Of a DNA stretch of 64,000 nucleotides, positions 24,812 to 34,130 are shown in pieces (position 1 is the stretch's first letter; each line of letters starts with the position of its first letter). Made by a program: the position numbers and the translations under genes. The stretch spans positions 27,808 through 91,807 of IMG/VR virus record IMGVR_UViG_3300025887_000011. One strand, 5' to 3'. The notes under the pieces are model-generated. The model was given only the letters and a program-made list of their open reading frames with translations, was not told the origin of the DNA and searched no databases. This DNA comes from a virus.

Positions 24812-25870
24812 ATGAAAATTCTATTGGAGGCTCCATTAAACAGCTTAAGCTTTGGAAATGTAACACTTAACTTTATTAAAGAGTTACACAAAAAGGGTCA
24901 TGATTTTGGTATCTGGCCAGTCAATAACGATATTGATTTGTCAGCTTATGATATAACACCCGATCTAAAATTAAGAATCGAAGAAGCTATAAATGAGCGT
25001 TACAGCTTTTTATCTTCTGATGTTCCATCTTTAAAGATTTGGCATATTAATGGAGCCGAAAATAGAAAAAATGAAAAGCAATACCTTTATACTTTTTATG
25101 AATGTAGTGAACCTACAGAAGAAGAAAAGGTTACTGTAGAAGCCCAAACACAAACTATTTTTAGTTCTTCTTATTCAGCTAATCAATTTAACAAGCCATT
25201 TGTACCACTTGGTTTTGATTCTGATTTTAACGTAACTAATAAGAATTATCTTAATAACGTTACTCATTTTGGTTTAATGGGTAAGCTAGAAAAAAGAAAA
25301 CATACAGTTAAAATAATCAACACTTGGGCAAAAAAATACGGAAACAACCCCAAATACCAATTGTCTTGCTTGATCAATAATGCTTTCTTGGAAAAAGAAG
25401 AAATGTTAAATACTATTAATTTAGCATTAGAAGGAGAAAGATATAACAATATAAACTTTATACCTTTTCTTAAAACCAATAAAGAGGTTAACGAGTTTTT
25501 AAATGCTATAGACATCGATTTGACTGGACTTTCTGGAGGAGAAGGTTGGAATCTACCAGCTTTTAATTCAACATGTTTAGGCAAGTGGAGCATTGTCCTT
25601 AACTCAACATCTCATAAAGATTGGGCTAATTCACAAAATTCAATCCTTGTAGAACCTGAAGGTAGGTTTGATTGTTATGATAATAAATTTTTCCAAAAAG
25701 GCTCAAAATTTAATCAGGGACAATTCTTTGACTTTAATGTAGAAGAAGTTATTTCAGCTATGGAATTAGCAGAAAGCAAAGTAGGAAATATTAATACAGA
25801 AGGTTTAAAATTAGCTGAGAAATTCACATACTCTAAGACGGTTGATAGTATTTTGTCACATATTTCTTAG
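24812..25870 (+). CDS. GT4-like glycosyltransferase
   Basis: A 352-residue GT-B protein. It begins MKILLEAPLNSLSFGNVTLN, with a Gly/Asn loop like other GT4 enzymes; TIFSSSYSANQF and PFVPLGFDSDF form the interdomain region. THFGLMGKLEKRKHT starts the donor domain and LSGGEGWNLPAFNSTCLGKW carries the E-containing nucleotide-sugar motif. It ends in a region including GRFDCYDNKFF that I cannot assign. It sits three nt after ssb, away from the main glycan cassette, so it may belong to the same modification pathway or act on another target, such as phage DNA or protein. Donor and acceptor are unknown. Confidence 0.72.
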   Translation: MKILLEAPLNSLSFGNVTLNFIKELHKKGHDFGIWPVNNDIDLSAYDITPDLKLRIEEAINERYSFLSSDVPSLKIWHINGAENRKNEKQYLYTFYECSEPTEEEKVTVEAQTQTIFSSSYSANQFNKPFVPLGFDSDFNVTNKNYLNNVTHFGLMGKLEKRKHTVKIINTWAKKYGNNPKYQLSCLINNAFLEKEEMLNTINLALEGERYNNINFIPFLKTNKEVNEFLNAIDIDLTGLSGGEGWNLPAFNSTCLGKWSIVLNSTSHKDWANSQNSILVEPEGRFDCYDNKFFQKGSKFNQGQFFDFNVEEVISAMELAESKVGNINTEGLKLAEKFTYSKTVDSILSHIS

Positions 25871-25883
25871 CTTTATATATTCT

Positions 25884-25892
25884 GTGTAATAA
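25884..25892 (+). promoter_or_regulatory. GTGTAATAA box
   Basis: GTGTAATAA followed by 5 nt and the ATG at 25898. No -35 box is seen. It is the plus-strand example with the commonest 14-nt spacing from box start to ATG. Confidence 0.5.
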
Positions 25893-25897
25893 ATATT

Positions 25898-26290
25898 ATG
25901 CCAATCTACATTTACAAGCATCCAGCCAAAGAAGAATACACGGAAGTATTGCAGACAATGAGCGAGGATCACATATACTTTGATCCTGATGGGCTTGAAT
26001 GGAAAAGAGTGTTCACTGTCCCACATGCATCAATAGACTCTCAAATAGATCCAAGCAATAAGAGGCAGTTCTTAGACGTTACAGAATCAAAAAAAGGTTC
26101 CGTAGGAGATATGATGGATTTTAGTAGGGAATTAAGTGAAAGAAGGACAGATTCAAACGGAGGCATAGACCCTATAAAAGAAAAATATTTCTCCGATTAC
26201 TCAAAGAAAAGAAATGGAGCTAAACATTTTGACCAAATAAGGCAAAAGGGACATGATGGAAAACATGTCAAAATGGATTTTAGTGAGTAG
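25898..26290 (+). CDS. FmdB-like protein lacking zinc ligands
   Basis: A 130-residue protein whose first 50 residues (MPIYIYKHPAKEEYTEVLQT, then DGLEWKRVFTVPHAS) follow the FmdB/zinc-ribbon pattern 'MPiYeY.C..Cg..fe..q.m', but every Cys is replaced, so no zinc site remains. The remainder is polar and charged, with GSVGDMMDFSRELSERR and a Lys-rich tail. Related metal-less forms occur in phages as conserved proteins of unknown role. It follows the glycosyltransferase after a 27-nt gap and has its own GTGTAATAA box, so it may be expressed later than the rest of the operon. Confidence 0.68.
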   Translation: MPIYIYKHPAKEEYTEVLQTMSEDHIYFDPDGLEWKRVFTVPHASIDSQIDPSNKRQFLDVTESKKGSVGDMMDFSRELSERRTDSNGGIDPIKEKYFSDYSKKRNGAKHFDQIRQKGHDGKHVKMDFSE

Positions 26291-26302
26291 ATCAACTGAT
26301 CT
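26289..26302. terminator. weak stem-loop between convergent operons
   Basis: AGATC-AACT-GATCT followed by TTTAAATT, overlapping the stop of the FmdB-like gene. The stem is short and the U-tract poor, so termination is uncertain, but the convergent position supports it. Confidence 0.35.
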
Positions 26303-26316
26303 TTAAATTACTTACA

Positions 26317-26466
26317 TCACCCTCCTCCTGATGCATACTTTAAAAACCATTCTTTAAGAGCTTCAGACATAGTTGTAGCAAAAACAACTTTGTTTTCTTC
26401 TTTTGTTATTAAATAAGCTACGCAAAGACCATCGTCTATTTTTTTTACGTTAGGTTTATTGTTCAT
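26317..26466 (-). CDS. 49-residue protein downstream of the LRR gene
   Basis: A short gene (MNNKPNVKKIDDGLCVAYLI at the start, ending ASGGG). The ATG begins 1 nt after the stop of the giant LRR gene. It has a basic start, a likely two-stranded sheet and an amphipathic helix (SEALKEWFLKYA). It is last in the tail operon. No function can be read from the sequence; it could be a small virion component or an assembly factor. Its strand-helix layout recalls the 81-residue protein at 10191-10436. Confidence 0.55.
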   Translation of the reverse strand: MNNKPNVKKIDDGLCVAYLITKEENKVVFATTMSEALKEWFLKYASGGG

Positions 26467-26467
26467 T

Positions 26468-29400
26468 TTAATTTCCATCTGTAGAAGGATAAAGCCTCCA
26501 AGGTAATACTGTCAAACCCTGGAATGTTGGACCGTAATTTCCTGTGTATTCATCTGTTACGTATAAATTGCCAGTAGGGCCATTTAAAAAAGCATTAGCT
26601 CCTATGTTGGGAGAATCAATATCAAGAAAAACATTCCTTATTTTTGAGCAGTTTTCATAAGCAGAAGCACCTATTGACATGTTTAATTCAAAATAATTAG
26701 CAAAAATAATGTCTCCAGTTATATTAGAACAACCTTTAAATGCATTATCTCCTATTTTAGATAAAGATGGGATATCTTCATAACTAAGTATTTGAGATAT
26801 ACCGCTACAGTTTCTGAACGCTGCGTTATCTATTACTTCTAAACTAGGACCAAGAGCTAAAAAAGGTCCAACTTGAGAACAACCATCAAAAGCTTGATTT
26901 GCTATTCCAGTGGTGCCAAAACCAAAGGCTAATGATCCAGATAAATTATCTAAACCAGCAAAAGCTCTGGTGCCAATAGAAATCAGACCTTCAGAAAGCA
27001 AACGTAATTGTCCTGAAAATCCAGAACATTCATAAAAAGATTCTTTTCCTATTCTTTGGATGTTTGGTGGTAAAGTTAGTCCTCCATTAAAACCAGTACA
27101 TCTTGAAAAACTATAATCATCTAAATATAGTAGGGTTCCTGGTAGTTCTAGCTTTCCAGTAAAATTATAATCATAGAATCCAGAAACACCAACCCCAGTA
27201 ACTCCTTCTTTAAAAGATAGAGTGCTTTGGCTGTCAAAGTTATATGTTTTATAGAATTCAAAAGAACTTTTTTGCACCGAAGACGAAGGACAGGAAGCTA
27301 ATACAAGGCCAGTAAAATAAGATTGGTCAAATACATTTATCCCGACATCTGTAGATGGGCTCATTTGCAAAAACCCACTAAAAGGACTATCTTGAAAAGC
27401 TGAATTTTCGATCTTTTGGACAGAACAACCTATTTTAGCGCTTCCCGATAATCCAGTACAACCTTTAAACGCAGCAAAACCAATGCCAGTGACTGAATTA
27501 GGAATGTTAATAGATCCTGTTAAGTTATATCCAGAAAAAGCATATTCATGCAAACCCGAAGCATTATTATTAATTATTAAGTTTAGATTAATATCTTTAA
27601 ACTCTTCATAGAATCCAGACTTAATCTCTGTTAATGATGAAGCTGTAAATAATCTTCCACCTTCAATATTTATTCCTGAAAAATTTGTTCCATAAAAAAC
27701 ATTTCTTCCTATTGATGTTCCGTCTTCTATATTCAATAACCCTGAAAGGCCAGAACAACCAGAAAATGCGAAGTTTCCTATTTTATTTAAATTGTCGCTA
27801 AATGTCAATCCTCCAGTTAAAGGCCAATTATCAAAAGATCTTGAATTTATGTTTTTAACGCTTTCAGGGAAACTAACAGAACTAGAGTTGCTATTTGATA
27901 AATAGTAGTCAAATTCATTGTTGCTTATGTTTTTAACCCCTTGAGACACTTTAAGGTTTGTAAAATCACATCCAGTAAAAGCTAATGGATGTATCAAACC
28001 GCTTCCAGATTGAGGCTCTAAACCTCCCTCCCATATTGCTGGGAAAGTTGTTAAAGTTTTTGCGTTTGAACAATTTCTAAAAGCTCCGCTTTCTATAGCG
28101 GAATCTCCAGAACCATAAATGAATTGAGCTCTTGATAAAGATATTTCTGAGAAACCACTACAATCATCAAATGCTAAACTTCTTATGCCAGTTAAGGATG
28201 TAGGTAAATCTAATTTACCAGTAAATTGCATTCCTGCAAAAGATCTTTTGTTAATTTGTTCGACCTTTGAAGGAGCTTTGAATGTTAAAATACTTTGCTC
28301 TGCATAATTAGAAGTTGTTTTTGTGTGTATATCTAACCCGTACCAACCGTATCCGAAATAACTAGTATTTGCATTCCGACCTGTAACAGAGTAAATAACA
28401 TTTGGAACTTCTAAGTTTTTAAAATCGTTGTTTTTAAAAGAGTCAGGACTATTAATAAATCTACTGGACTGACCATCCCTGCTTAAATATTGATATGAAG
28501 GCGGAACAGTTAATTTCCCATCAAAAGCATTTAAATCAAAAGCTAGATTAGAAATGGTTGAAATCCCTGTAGAGTTTAATTCTAGATCTCCAGTTAAATT
28601 ACAAAATCGAAACCCCTGACTCCCTACTGACTGCAGATTTTTGCTAAAAAATATTTTTTTCTGTTGTAAACTAGCGCCTCCAAATACACTTGTCGAAGCA
28701 GTCTTTAATTTAGGAAAGTGAAAATCATTTTGAATATCGTAACCTTTAATAAAACCACCTCTGAATGCAAGAGATCCAAGATTTTCCAGGTTGTTATCGA
28801 CAGGAAAAGTAAATTTCCCTTTTGGTGATTTATCTTGGTTATAATCCATTCCAAAAGCACTACTCCCAATGCTGCGTACACTCGCTGGTAGATAAAAGTC
28901 TCCAGTCATATAAGATAGATAGAACCTCGAGGTTATACTTGAGGTCGCGTAAAAAGCCAGATCCTCTATAGTTACAAGACCTTCATTAAGTTTTAAAGTA
29001 TGAATTCCTGTTGTCGGGCTGGCATTACTTGTAGATCTGAAAGACTGGTTAAAAGCATAAGGTTCTATACCAGTTATATTGGATGGTATTTCTAAAACTC
29101 CAGTTATGTAGTTATTAGCAAATCCATAAGTTGGGATTATTTGTAAACCAGTTCCAATTTCTAGGCTTCTAATATTATTATCTCTAAACCCACTTCCCCC
29201 CATAAATACTAATGAATCTGGTATTTTAAGTTCTCCAGTTATAGCCCATCTATAACATGATGCATTAGCTACATTTTTAACGCCCTCTTCTATATTTACA
29301 TATGGGAACGGCTTAGTAGTTTGTGATAGGCGTCTTCTAAACCATTGATAGTCATTTGTTCCATCAAAAGTTAACGTACAAGATTTTACTGTTAAACCAG

Positions 29401-32302
29401 TCAAACTAGAAGGGGGGAAAGAAGAATTTACTCCAGTATCAGCTATAACTCCGCTACCAGCAGACACCTTAGTAAAATTACAACCAGTAAAAGCTAAAGG
29501 GCCTATTTCAAGATCTCCGCAATTAAGTTCTATTTCTTCATCAAATGAAGAACACCCATTGAAAGCATTGTCTCCTATAACACTAACTGACTCTGGAATT
29601 ATCAACTTCCCCGTTAAACTAGAGCAATTCTGGAATGTGTTTTTTCCTATTCCTAGCAAACCGCTTTGAAAATTTAAATTTTTAAATCCAGTTGAATTAT
29701 AAAAAGCAAAATCACCAACCCCAGTTATTTGTTGCCCTATGTTTATAGAACCTGTCAAGCTACTGCAATTATAAAATGTTTTTTCTTTTATTACGTCTAT
29801 TGAATTACTTATAGAAAGTTGGCCGTCAAACCCATCACAATCCTGAAAAACACCAACCCCTAAACCAGTTATTTTAGACGTAATGTTTAAATCTCCTTCG
29901 AAGCTGTTGCATCCAGAAAAAGCATGATTACCAATTAAGCTAACGTTGTTTAAGTTTAAATTACCAGTAAAACTATAACCATCAAAAGCGTTATCTGCTA
30001 TGGTTTTAGTATCATCGCCTAAAGTTAAAGACGCAAATGAAGTTTTAAAAGCGTCAAATTGATTGTCATTTATTGTTTTTACTTTGCTTATGATTATATT
30101 TTTAAAATTATTATTACCAAAAGCATTTGTAGCAATAGTCTTATCTCCAATAATTTGTATTGAAGAGTCAAATCCAGAGCAATCAAAAAAAGCAGCGTCT
30201 TCTATTTCTTTTATGTAATCTGGAAATATAAGATCTCCAGAAAAACCAGCACAACCAGAGAAAACACCTGATTGTAATTTAGATAAACTTGTGCTAAATT
30301 TTAAACCAGTTCCTAAACTTTCACAACCAGCAAAAGAATAGCTTCCTAAACCAGTTATGCTATTAGGCAGTATTAAATTTCCAGTTATATTAGAGCATTC
30401 GTAAAAAGCTTTATTATCAATAATGCTAACTTCTTCATCAAAGAAAATAAAACCATTTATACCAGAGTTATTATTAAAAGCAGACTTGCCTATTCTGTTT
30501 AAGAAAACAGGAAAAACTAAAGATCCAGTGAATTGATAATTGTCGAATGCGTTATCATTTATGCCGCTAAGATAAGGTGACATAGTTAACAACAGCTTTG
30601 AATCAGAAAAATAATCATAACCACCGTCATCTACATAATCAATGAGGTCGTCAAATATTAATTCATTAAATTGACAACCAGAAAAAGCGTTTAAACCAAT
30701 ACTTGTTATTGTACTGTCTGATATTTTTATAGATTTCTTAAAATTAGAACAATTACCAAAAGCTTCTTGTCCTATATTTAAAACATTTCTTGGGATTTCG
30801 AGATCTCCATTTAAGCCAGTGCAATTAAAAAAAGCTTCTCTAGCTATTCCAGATATAGACTCACCAATATAAAGACCACCATCGAATCCAGAACAATTAT
30901 AAAAAGTTTCTGTTTTTACATCTTTAAGTAGATCATGTAGATAAAGATCTCCTTTAAAACCTGCACAATCTTTAAAAGCTGACCTAGATATATTTTCTGT
31001 AAAGTCTGGAATTCTTAAAGCTCCAGTTATATTGGAGCAACCAGAAAAAGCTTCTCTACCTATTGAGTTTGCTAAGGTTCCTATTCTTAATCTTGCAGCG
31101 TTTAAGTCACCGCTACTCCAATAAGAAGGTATATTTGCTTCGGTTGATCTTAACACTGCTCCATTAGAATCGTATACAGTAGAATCGAAAAATGGCGTAG
31201 TCCAAAAGTTAAAATCTTTCTTGTTGTTTATCGGAAATGAAAACGAAGATGAATATGTCATACTTTCGTTTTCTTTCATCGAATAAGAAAAACTCTCTAA
31301 TTGTAAGTTTGGAAACCTCAATATTGAAGCATAGTCAGATTCTAAATTCTCAGCTACTAAAGAGAAAGAATAGCGATCTTCGTCAGCCAGTAAACCAGAT
31401 ATAAATCCAGTTTGGTATTTTGATACGTTCGACTCAATATTTAAAGTGCCCTCTAAAGGAAATTTTATTTTTCTATCACGAATGTAGTCAGAACCTAAGC
31501 CTTCTAAGTTTACCCTGTTTATAGGTATAGTCATAGACATGCTTGTCACCCTATGGTCAGCACCATAAAGATCTTGGCCACCAATTTGGATATTAGCCAA
31601 CACCAAACTCAAACCGCAACTAGTAGCGTGGATATCTGGCTTTGTGAAGTCTAAATATCTTTCAGAAGCTTCGTCATAACCAGAAAGTTTTGTGCCAGAT
31701 ACTAGCAGTCTACCAACTCCATTGTCATTTCCAGATATTAGATTTATAGCTGGAGACTTTATATTACCAGTATAAATATCGCCCTGCATATTAGAGCATT
31801 TATAACTTGTTCTTACTTTTGGTATAGAACCTATCTCGAACGACAAGTTATAAGAGTTTAAGTATGAGTTCCCAAATGAAAATATTTCTCCGCTATTAGG
31901 ATTCTGTAAAGCATTAGAGTCAAAATAATCTATAGCATCAGACCCTTCATCTGGATGGTTATAGAAATAAAAATTATAAGACTTGTCTAATAATTGCTCT
32001 AAAAAACCAGTTGGCTTATAGTTTACACCAGTAACTATACCCAAGCCCATTAAGTTTTCATTAGGCATAAATGGATTATATAGATAATCTATAGTAAGAT
32101 CTATTTCTGGGTGTTTGTTGATGCTATTAAGTTGAAAATCTTTTGATCCAACAGCTCCAGCCTTTTCTCTTTGCATGGATACAGAAAAAGACGAGTTAGT
32201 AACCCCGCCAAACAAAACTCCAGACTCATCGTAATCTTTGAACGATGGAGACTCTCCTATTATTACTAAACTATTATTACTATTTAATCTTATTCTAGAC
32301 AT
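26468..32302 (-). CDS. giant LRR (BspA-type) tail protein with tail-tube-like N-terminal domain
   Basis: A 1944-residue structural protein. Residues 1 to about 390 share block order with the tail-tube-like proteins of this phage: SFSVSMQREKAGAVGSKDF near the start, GNSYLNSYNLSFEIGSIPKV, VTSMSMTIPINRVNLEGLG, and FSYSMKENESMTYSSSFSFP. From about residue 410 to 1930 a long array of about 23-residue leucine-rich repeats of the BspA/LRR_5 kind follows, with unit pattern 'I.G.AF.~C~~~~G.L.IP.~...I'. There is no signal peptide, so it is not an ordinary secreted LRR protein. As the last large gene after tape measure and minor tail proteins, it is most likely a tail fibre or tip protein that binds the host; the N-terminal domain would dock it to the tail. 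Confidence 0.82.
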   Translation of the reverse strand: MSRIRLNSNNSLVIIGESPSFKDYDESGVLFGGVTNSSFSVSMQREKAGAVGSKDFQLNSINKHPEIDLTIDYLYNPFMPNENLMGLGIVTGVNYKPTGFLEQLLDKSYNFYFYNHPDEGSDAIDYFDSNALQNPNSGEIFSFGNSYLNSYNLSFEIGSIPKVRTSYKCSNMQGDIYTGNIKSPAINLISGNDNGVGRLLVSGTKLSGYDEASERYLDFTKPDIHATSCGLSLVLANIQIGGQDLYGADHRVTSMSMTIPINRVNLEGLGSDYIRDRKIKFPLEGTLNIESNVSKYQTGFISGLLADEDRYSFSLVAENLESDYASILRFPNLQLESFSYSMKENESMTYSSSFSFPINNKKDFNFWTTPFFDSTVYDSNGAVLRSTEANIPSYWSSGDLNAARLRIGTLANSIGREAFSGCSNITGALRIPDFTENISRSAFKDCAGFKGDLYLHDLLKDVKTETFYNCSGFDGGLYIGESISGIAREAFFNCTGLNGDLEIPRNVLNIGQEAFGNCSNFKKSIKISDSTITSIGLNAFSGCQFNELIFDDLIDYVDDGGYDYFSDSKLLLTMSPYLSGINDNAFDNYQFTGSLVFPVFLNRIGKSAFNNNSGINGFIFFDEEVSIIDNKAFYECSNITGNLILPNSITGLGSYSFAGCESLGTGLKFSTSLSKLQSGVFSGCAGFSGDLIFPDYIKEIEDAAFFDCSGFDSSIQIIGDKTIATNAFGNNNFKNIIISKVKTINDNQFDAFKTSFASLTLGDDTKTIADNAFDGYSFTGNLNLNNVSLIGNHAFSGCNSFEGDLNITSKITGLGVGVFQDCDGFDGQLSISNSIDVIKEKTFYNCSSLTGSINIGQQITGVGDFAFYNSTGFKNLNFQSGLLGIGKNTFQNCSSLTGKLIIPESVSVIGDNAFNGCSSFDEEIELNCGDLEIGPLAFTGCNFTKVSAGSGVIADTGVNSSFPPSSLTGLTVKSCTLTFDGTNDYQWFRRRLSQTTKPFPYVNIEEGVKNVANASCYRWAITGELKIPDSLVFMGGSGFRDNNIRSLEIGTGLQIIPTYGFANNYITGVLEIPSNITGIEPYAFNQSFRSTSNASPTTGIHTLKLNEGLVTIEDLAFYATSSITSRFYLSYMTGDFYLPASVRSIGSSAFGMDYNQDKSPKGKFTFPVDNNLENLGSLAFRGGFIKGYDIQNDFHFPKLKTASTSVFGGASLQQKKIFFSKNLQSVGSQGFRFCNLTGDLELNSTGISTISNLAFDLNAFDGKLTVPPSYQYLSRDGQSSRFINSPDSFKNNDFKNLEVPNVIYSVTGRNANTSYFGYGWYGLDIHTKTTSNYAEQSILTFKAPSKVEQINKRSFAGMQFTGKLDLPTSLTGIRSLAFDDCSGFSEISLSRAQFIYGSGDSAIESGAFRNCSNAKTLTTFPAIWEGGLEPQSGSGLIHPLAFTGCDFTNLKVSQGVKNISNNEFDYYLSNSNSSSVSFPESVKNINSRSFDNWPLTGGLTFSDNLNKIGNFAFSGCSGLSGLLNIEDGTSIGRNVFYGTNFSGINIEGGRLFTASSLTEIKSGFYEEFKDINLNLIINNNASGLHEYAFSGYNLTGSINIPNSVTGIGFAAFKGCTGLSGSAKIGCSVQKIENSAFQDSPFSGFLQMSPSTDVGINVFDQSYFTGLVLASCPSSSVQKSSFEFYKTYNFDSQSTLSFKEGVTGVGVSGFYDYNFTGKLELPGTLLYLDDYSFSRCTGFNGGLTLPPNIQRIGKESFYECSGFSGQLRLLSEGLISIGTRAFAGLDNLSGSLAFGFGTTGIANQAFDGCSQVGPFLALGPSLEVIDNAAFRNCSGISQILSYEDIPSLSKIGDNAFKGCSNITGDIIFANYFELNMSIGASAYENCSKIRNVFLDIDSPNIGANAFLNGPTGNLYVTDEYTGNYGPTFQGLTVLPWRLYPSTDGN

Positions 32303-32304
32303 TT

Positions 32305-33336
32305 TTACCAGGGATTAGTATCTTCTTCAAAGCCTCCATTATCATATCCTCCAAAAAACTCTAGAGCCACGTTCTGTATTGTAGTTGGTATTTCTCCACC
32401 AACAGGAACTTCTCTTGGAATAACACCAAGAGGGTCCTCTTTAAACACAACCTGTAAATCATGACTTTCTGGGCTTTTCCAAACATGATTCCAAGACTGA
32501 CATATATAAACTTTCGGTCTATTATAAACAGTGGGTATATGATGTCTAAATCTTCTATAGCCACCTTTTAATTCTAAAAAATGAAGCATTGTTTTCAACT
32601 GCTTTTTAGATATAGATGTAAAATTATAACTGATTGGAACTAGAGATATATTTTTAGAATCCTTTATTCTTTGTCCGTATGTTCCATCAAATCTACTGAC
32701 TGAGAATTGCACCTGGTTTGTTGTCCCTACATCAGGTTGCCAATAAAAAGATTGACTCCAAGCTGTGTTTATGCCTGTTGGAGAGTTTTCAGAAACGGAA
32801 GAATGTTCACCTGTGCAATAATAAAAGTTGTTCCATTTTTCTTCTGAGTTATCAAAATAAACAATGTCATCTAGTTCGTAATCTAAATCTTCAGACCATT
32901 CTTTAAATTTATATTCTGTAAAATTAGTATTTTTCCAATTTAAAAGGTTTGGAGCTTCATCTACAGAAACAGTAGTGTTGACTCTATAACTGTTTTCTGA
33001 TAAATGGCTTATTGAATAACCATCACAATAACCACTTAGGTCTTTATAAATTAAATTGTCAGTTTTAAATACGAAGCTATTTTGCCCACTTAAAGCCTCT
33101 AAGTCGTTTGCTATTTTTTGAGCGCCTTCTTGATTAACATCATAAGAAACAGAGAAATCTACAACCAAACTATTAACACTTGCAGGGATAAGTGTAAAGT
33201 AGTTATCACTAAGCTTTAAATTTTCATTTTTAGTGGAGAAGCTAGCTTGCAAACCATAACTGGGACAAAAACCAGTAAGATCTACATAGTCTATATCTTT
33301 GAAATTCCTTGTCCTGTCGTAATAATACTCTTCCAT
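32305..33336 (-). CDS. minor tail protein, two gpM-like modules
   Basis: A 343-residue protein between the tape measure side and the LRR protein. The C-terminal half (KKQLKTMLHFLELKGGYRRF, then RPKVYICQSWNHVWKSPES and DLQVVFKEDPLG) has the order of the lambda gpM/Phage_min_tail domain: a 'fLe.hgG~~.F.~~~P' helix, an 'i.v.C..W' strand and a final '.l...F~~' strand. The N-terminal half repeats a similar plan (GFCPSYGLQASFSTKNE; NDLEALSGQNSFVFKTDNL; GYSISHLSENSYRVNTTVS). A tandem duplication of the domain seems likely. gpM belongs to the tail tip of siphoviruses. It overlaps the gene upstream by 1 nt. Confidence 0.7.
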   Translation of the reverse strand: MEEYYYDRTRNFKDIDYVDLTGFCPSYGLQASFSTKNENLKLSDNYFTLIPASVNSLVVDFSVSYDVNQEGAQKIANDLEALSGQNSFVFKTDNLIYKDLSGYCDGYSISHLSENSYRVNTTVSVDEAPNLLNWKNTNFTEYKFKEWSEDLDYELDDIVYFDNSEEKWNNFYYCTGEHSSVSENSPTGINTAWSQSFYWQPDVGTTNQVQFSVSRFDGTYGQRIKDSKNISLVPISYNFTSISKKQLKTMLHFLELKGGYRRFRHHIPTVYNRPKVYICQSWNHVWKSPESHDLQVVFKEDPLGVIPREVPVGGEIPTTIQNVALEFFGGYDNGGFEEDTNPW

Positions 33337-34130
33337 TACCCGTGTCCTACGTAATTAAGATCAAGTTTTAAACTTCCGTCTTGAGAAATCCTCAAGGTTT
33401 CATTTATCAAACTTGCGTTTGGTATGTTTACACTTTGTAGTTCTTTTCCGTCTCTACCATTAACAATTATAGATAAGTTTTTATTTTCCTTTAATTCTAA
33501 AAAATTATAAGAATTTTGTAAAAAAGCATCATCAACGTCTATAGAAGCATTAGCTGTGTAAAATATTGGGGCTATTGTTTCTACAGCAAAGGGGTCTTTT
33601 TGACCTATTCCATAGATTGGTTTTCTGTTTATATTTATAGCGTAGTTAAACCCCACAACTCTATTTGTTGTTGAATTATCACATGTTATAGCTATAGATC
33701 CTTGGCTTGGAATATCTATTTTTGGATGTCTTCTTACAGTTCTTTTTCCACCTGCATCAACACCGCTTTTCATTTCATCTGTTATTATAAAATTAGAAGC
33801 AGATTTTGGAACAGCTCCGACTGCACAACTTAAAGAATAATTATTTAGGTAACCTTTTTCAAATCCATAATAAGAATCATTATAAAAAAGACTTGCAGCT
33901 ATCGGTTCAGATCCAGTATAATTTAAGACTGGGTCGTTATATATTAAATTTCTATTTAAAGTTAAGCCTTGTTGTATAGGCCCACTGTTTACTGAGAAAC
34001 CTCTTCTGCTGCCAAGTATATTCTTTACATCTGATGAAGATTTATAAGAAAACTCTAAAGAATTTATACCAGACAGTTCATAATTATCTGTGAAAAGCCT
34101 AGCTTCGTGATTAAATATTCCGTTAAACAT
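33336..34130 (-). CDS. tail-tube/distal-tail-like protein
   Basis: A 264-residue protein just downstream of the tape measure gene, the usual location of the distal tail protein. The shared block order with the tube proteins is visible: LEFSYKSSSDVKNILGSRRG, GYLNNYSLSCAVGAVPKSAS, FNYAININRKPIYGIGQKDP with AIAxxIxRxPIxxxG-like spacing, and FLELKENKNLSIIVNG then NETLRISQDGSLKLDLNYVG. It therefore probably has the tail-tube fold and could be the hub that joins tube and tip. It overlaps both neighbours by 1 nt, showing tight coupling within the tail operon. Confidence 0.68.
   Translation of the reverse strand: MFNGIFNHEARLFTDNYELSGINSLEFSYKSSSDVKNILGSRRGFSVNSGPIQQGLTLNRNLIYNDPVLNYTGSEPIAASLFYNDSYYGFEKGYLNNYSLSCAVGAVPKSASNFIITDEMKSGVDAGGKRTVRRHPKIDIPSQGSIAITCDNSTTNRVVGFNYAININRKPIYGIGQKDPFAVETIAPIFYTANASIDVDDAFLQNSYNFLELKENKNLSIIVNGRDGKELQSVNIPNASLINETLRISQDGSLKLDLNYVGHG

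Noticed and set aside
26468-32302. Secreted bacterial BspA surface protein acquired from a host
   Set aside because: There is no signal peptide or anchor, the N-terminal domain resembles phage tail proteins and the gene lies inside a tail operon.
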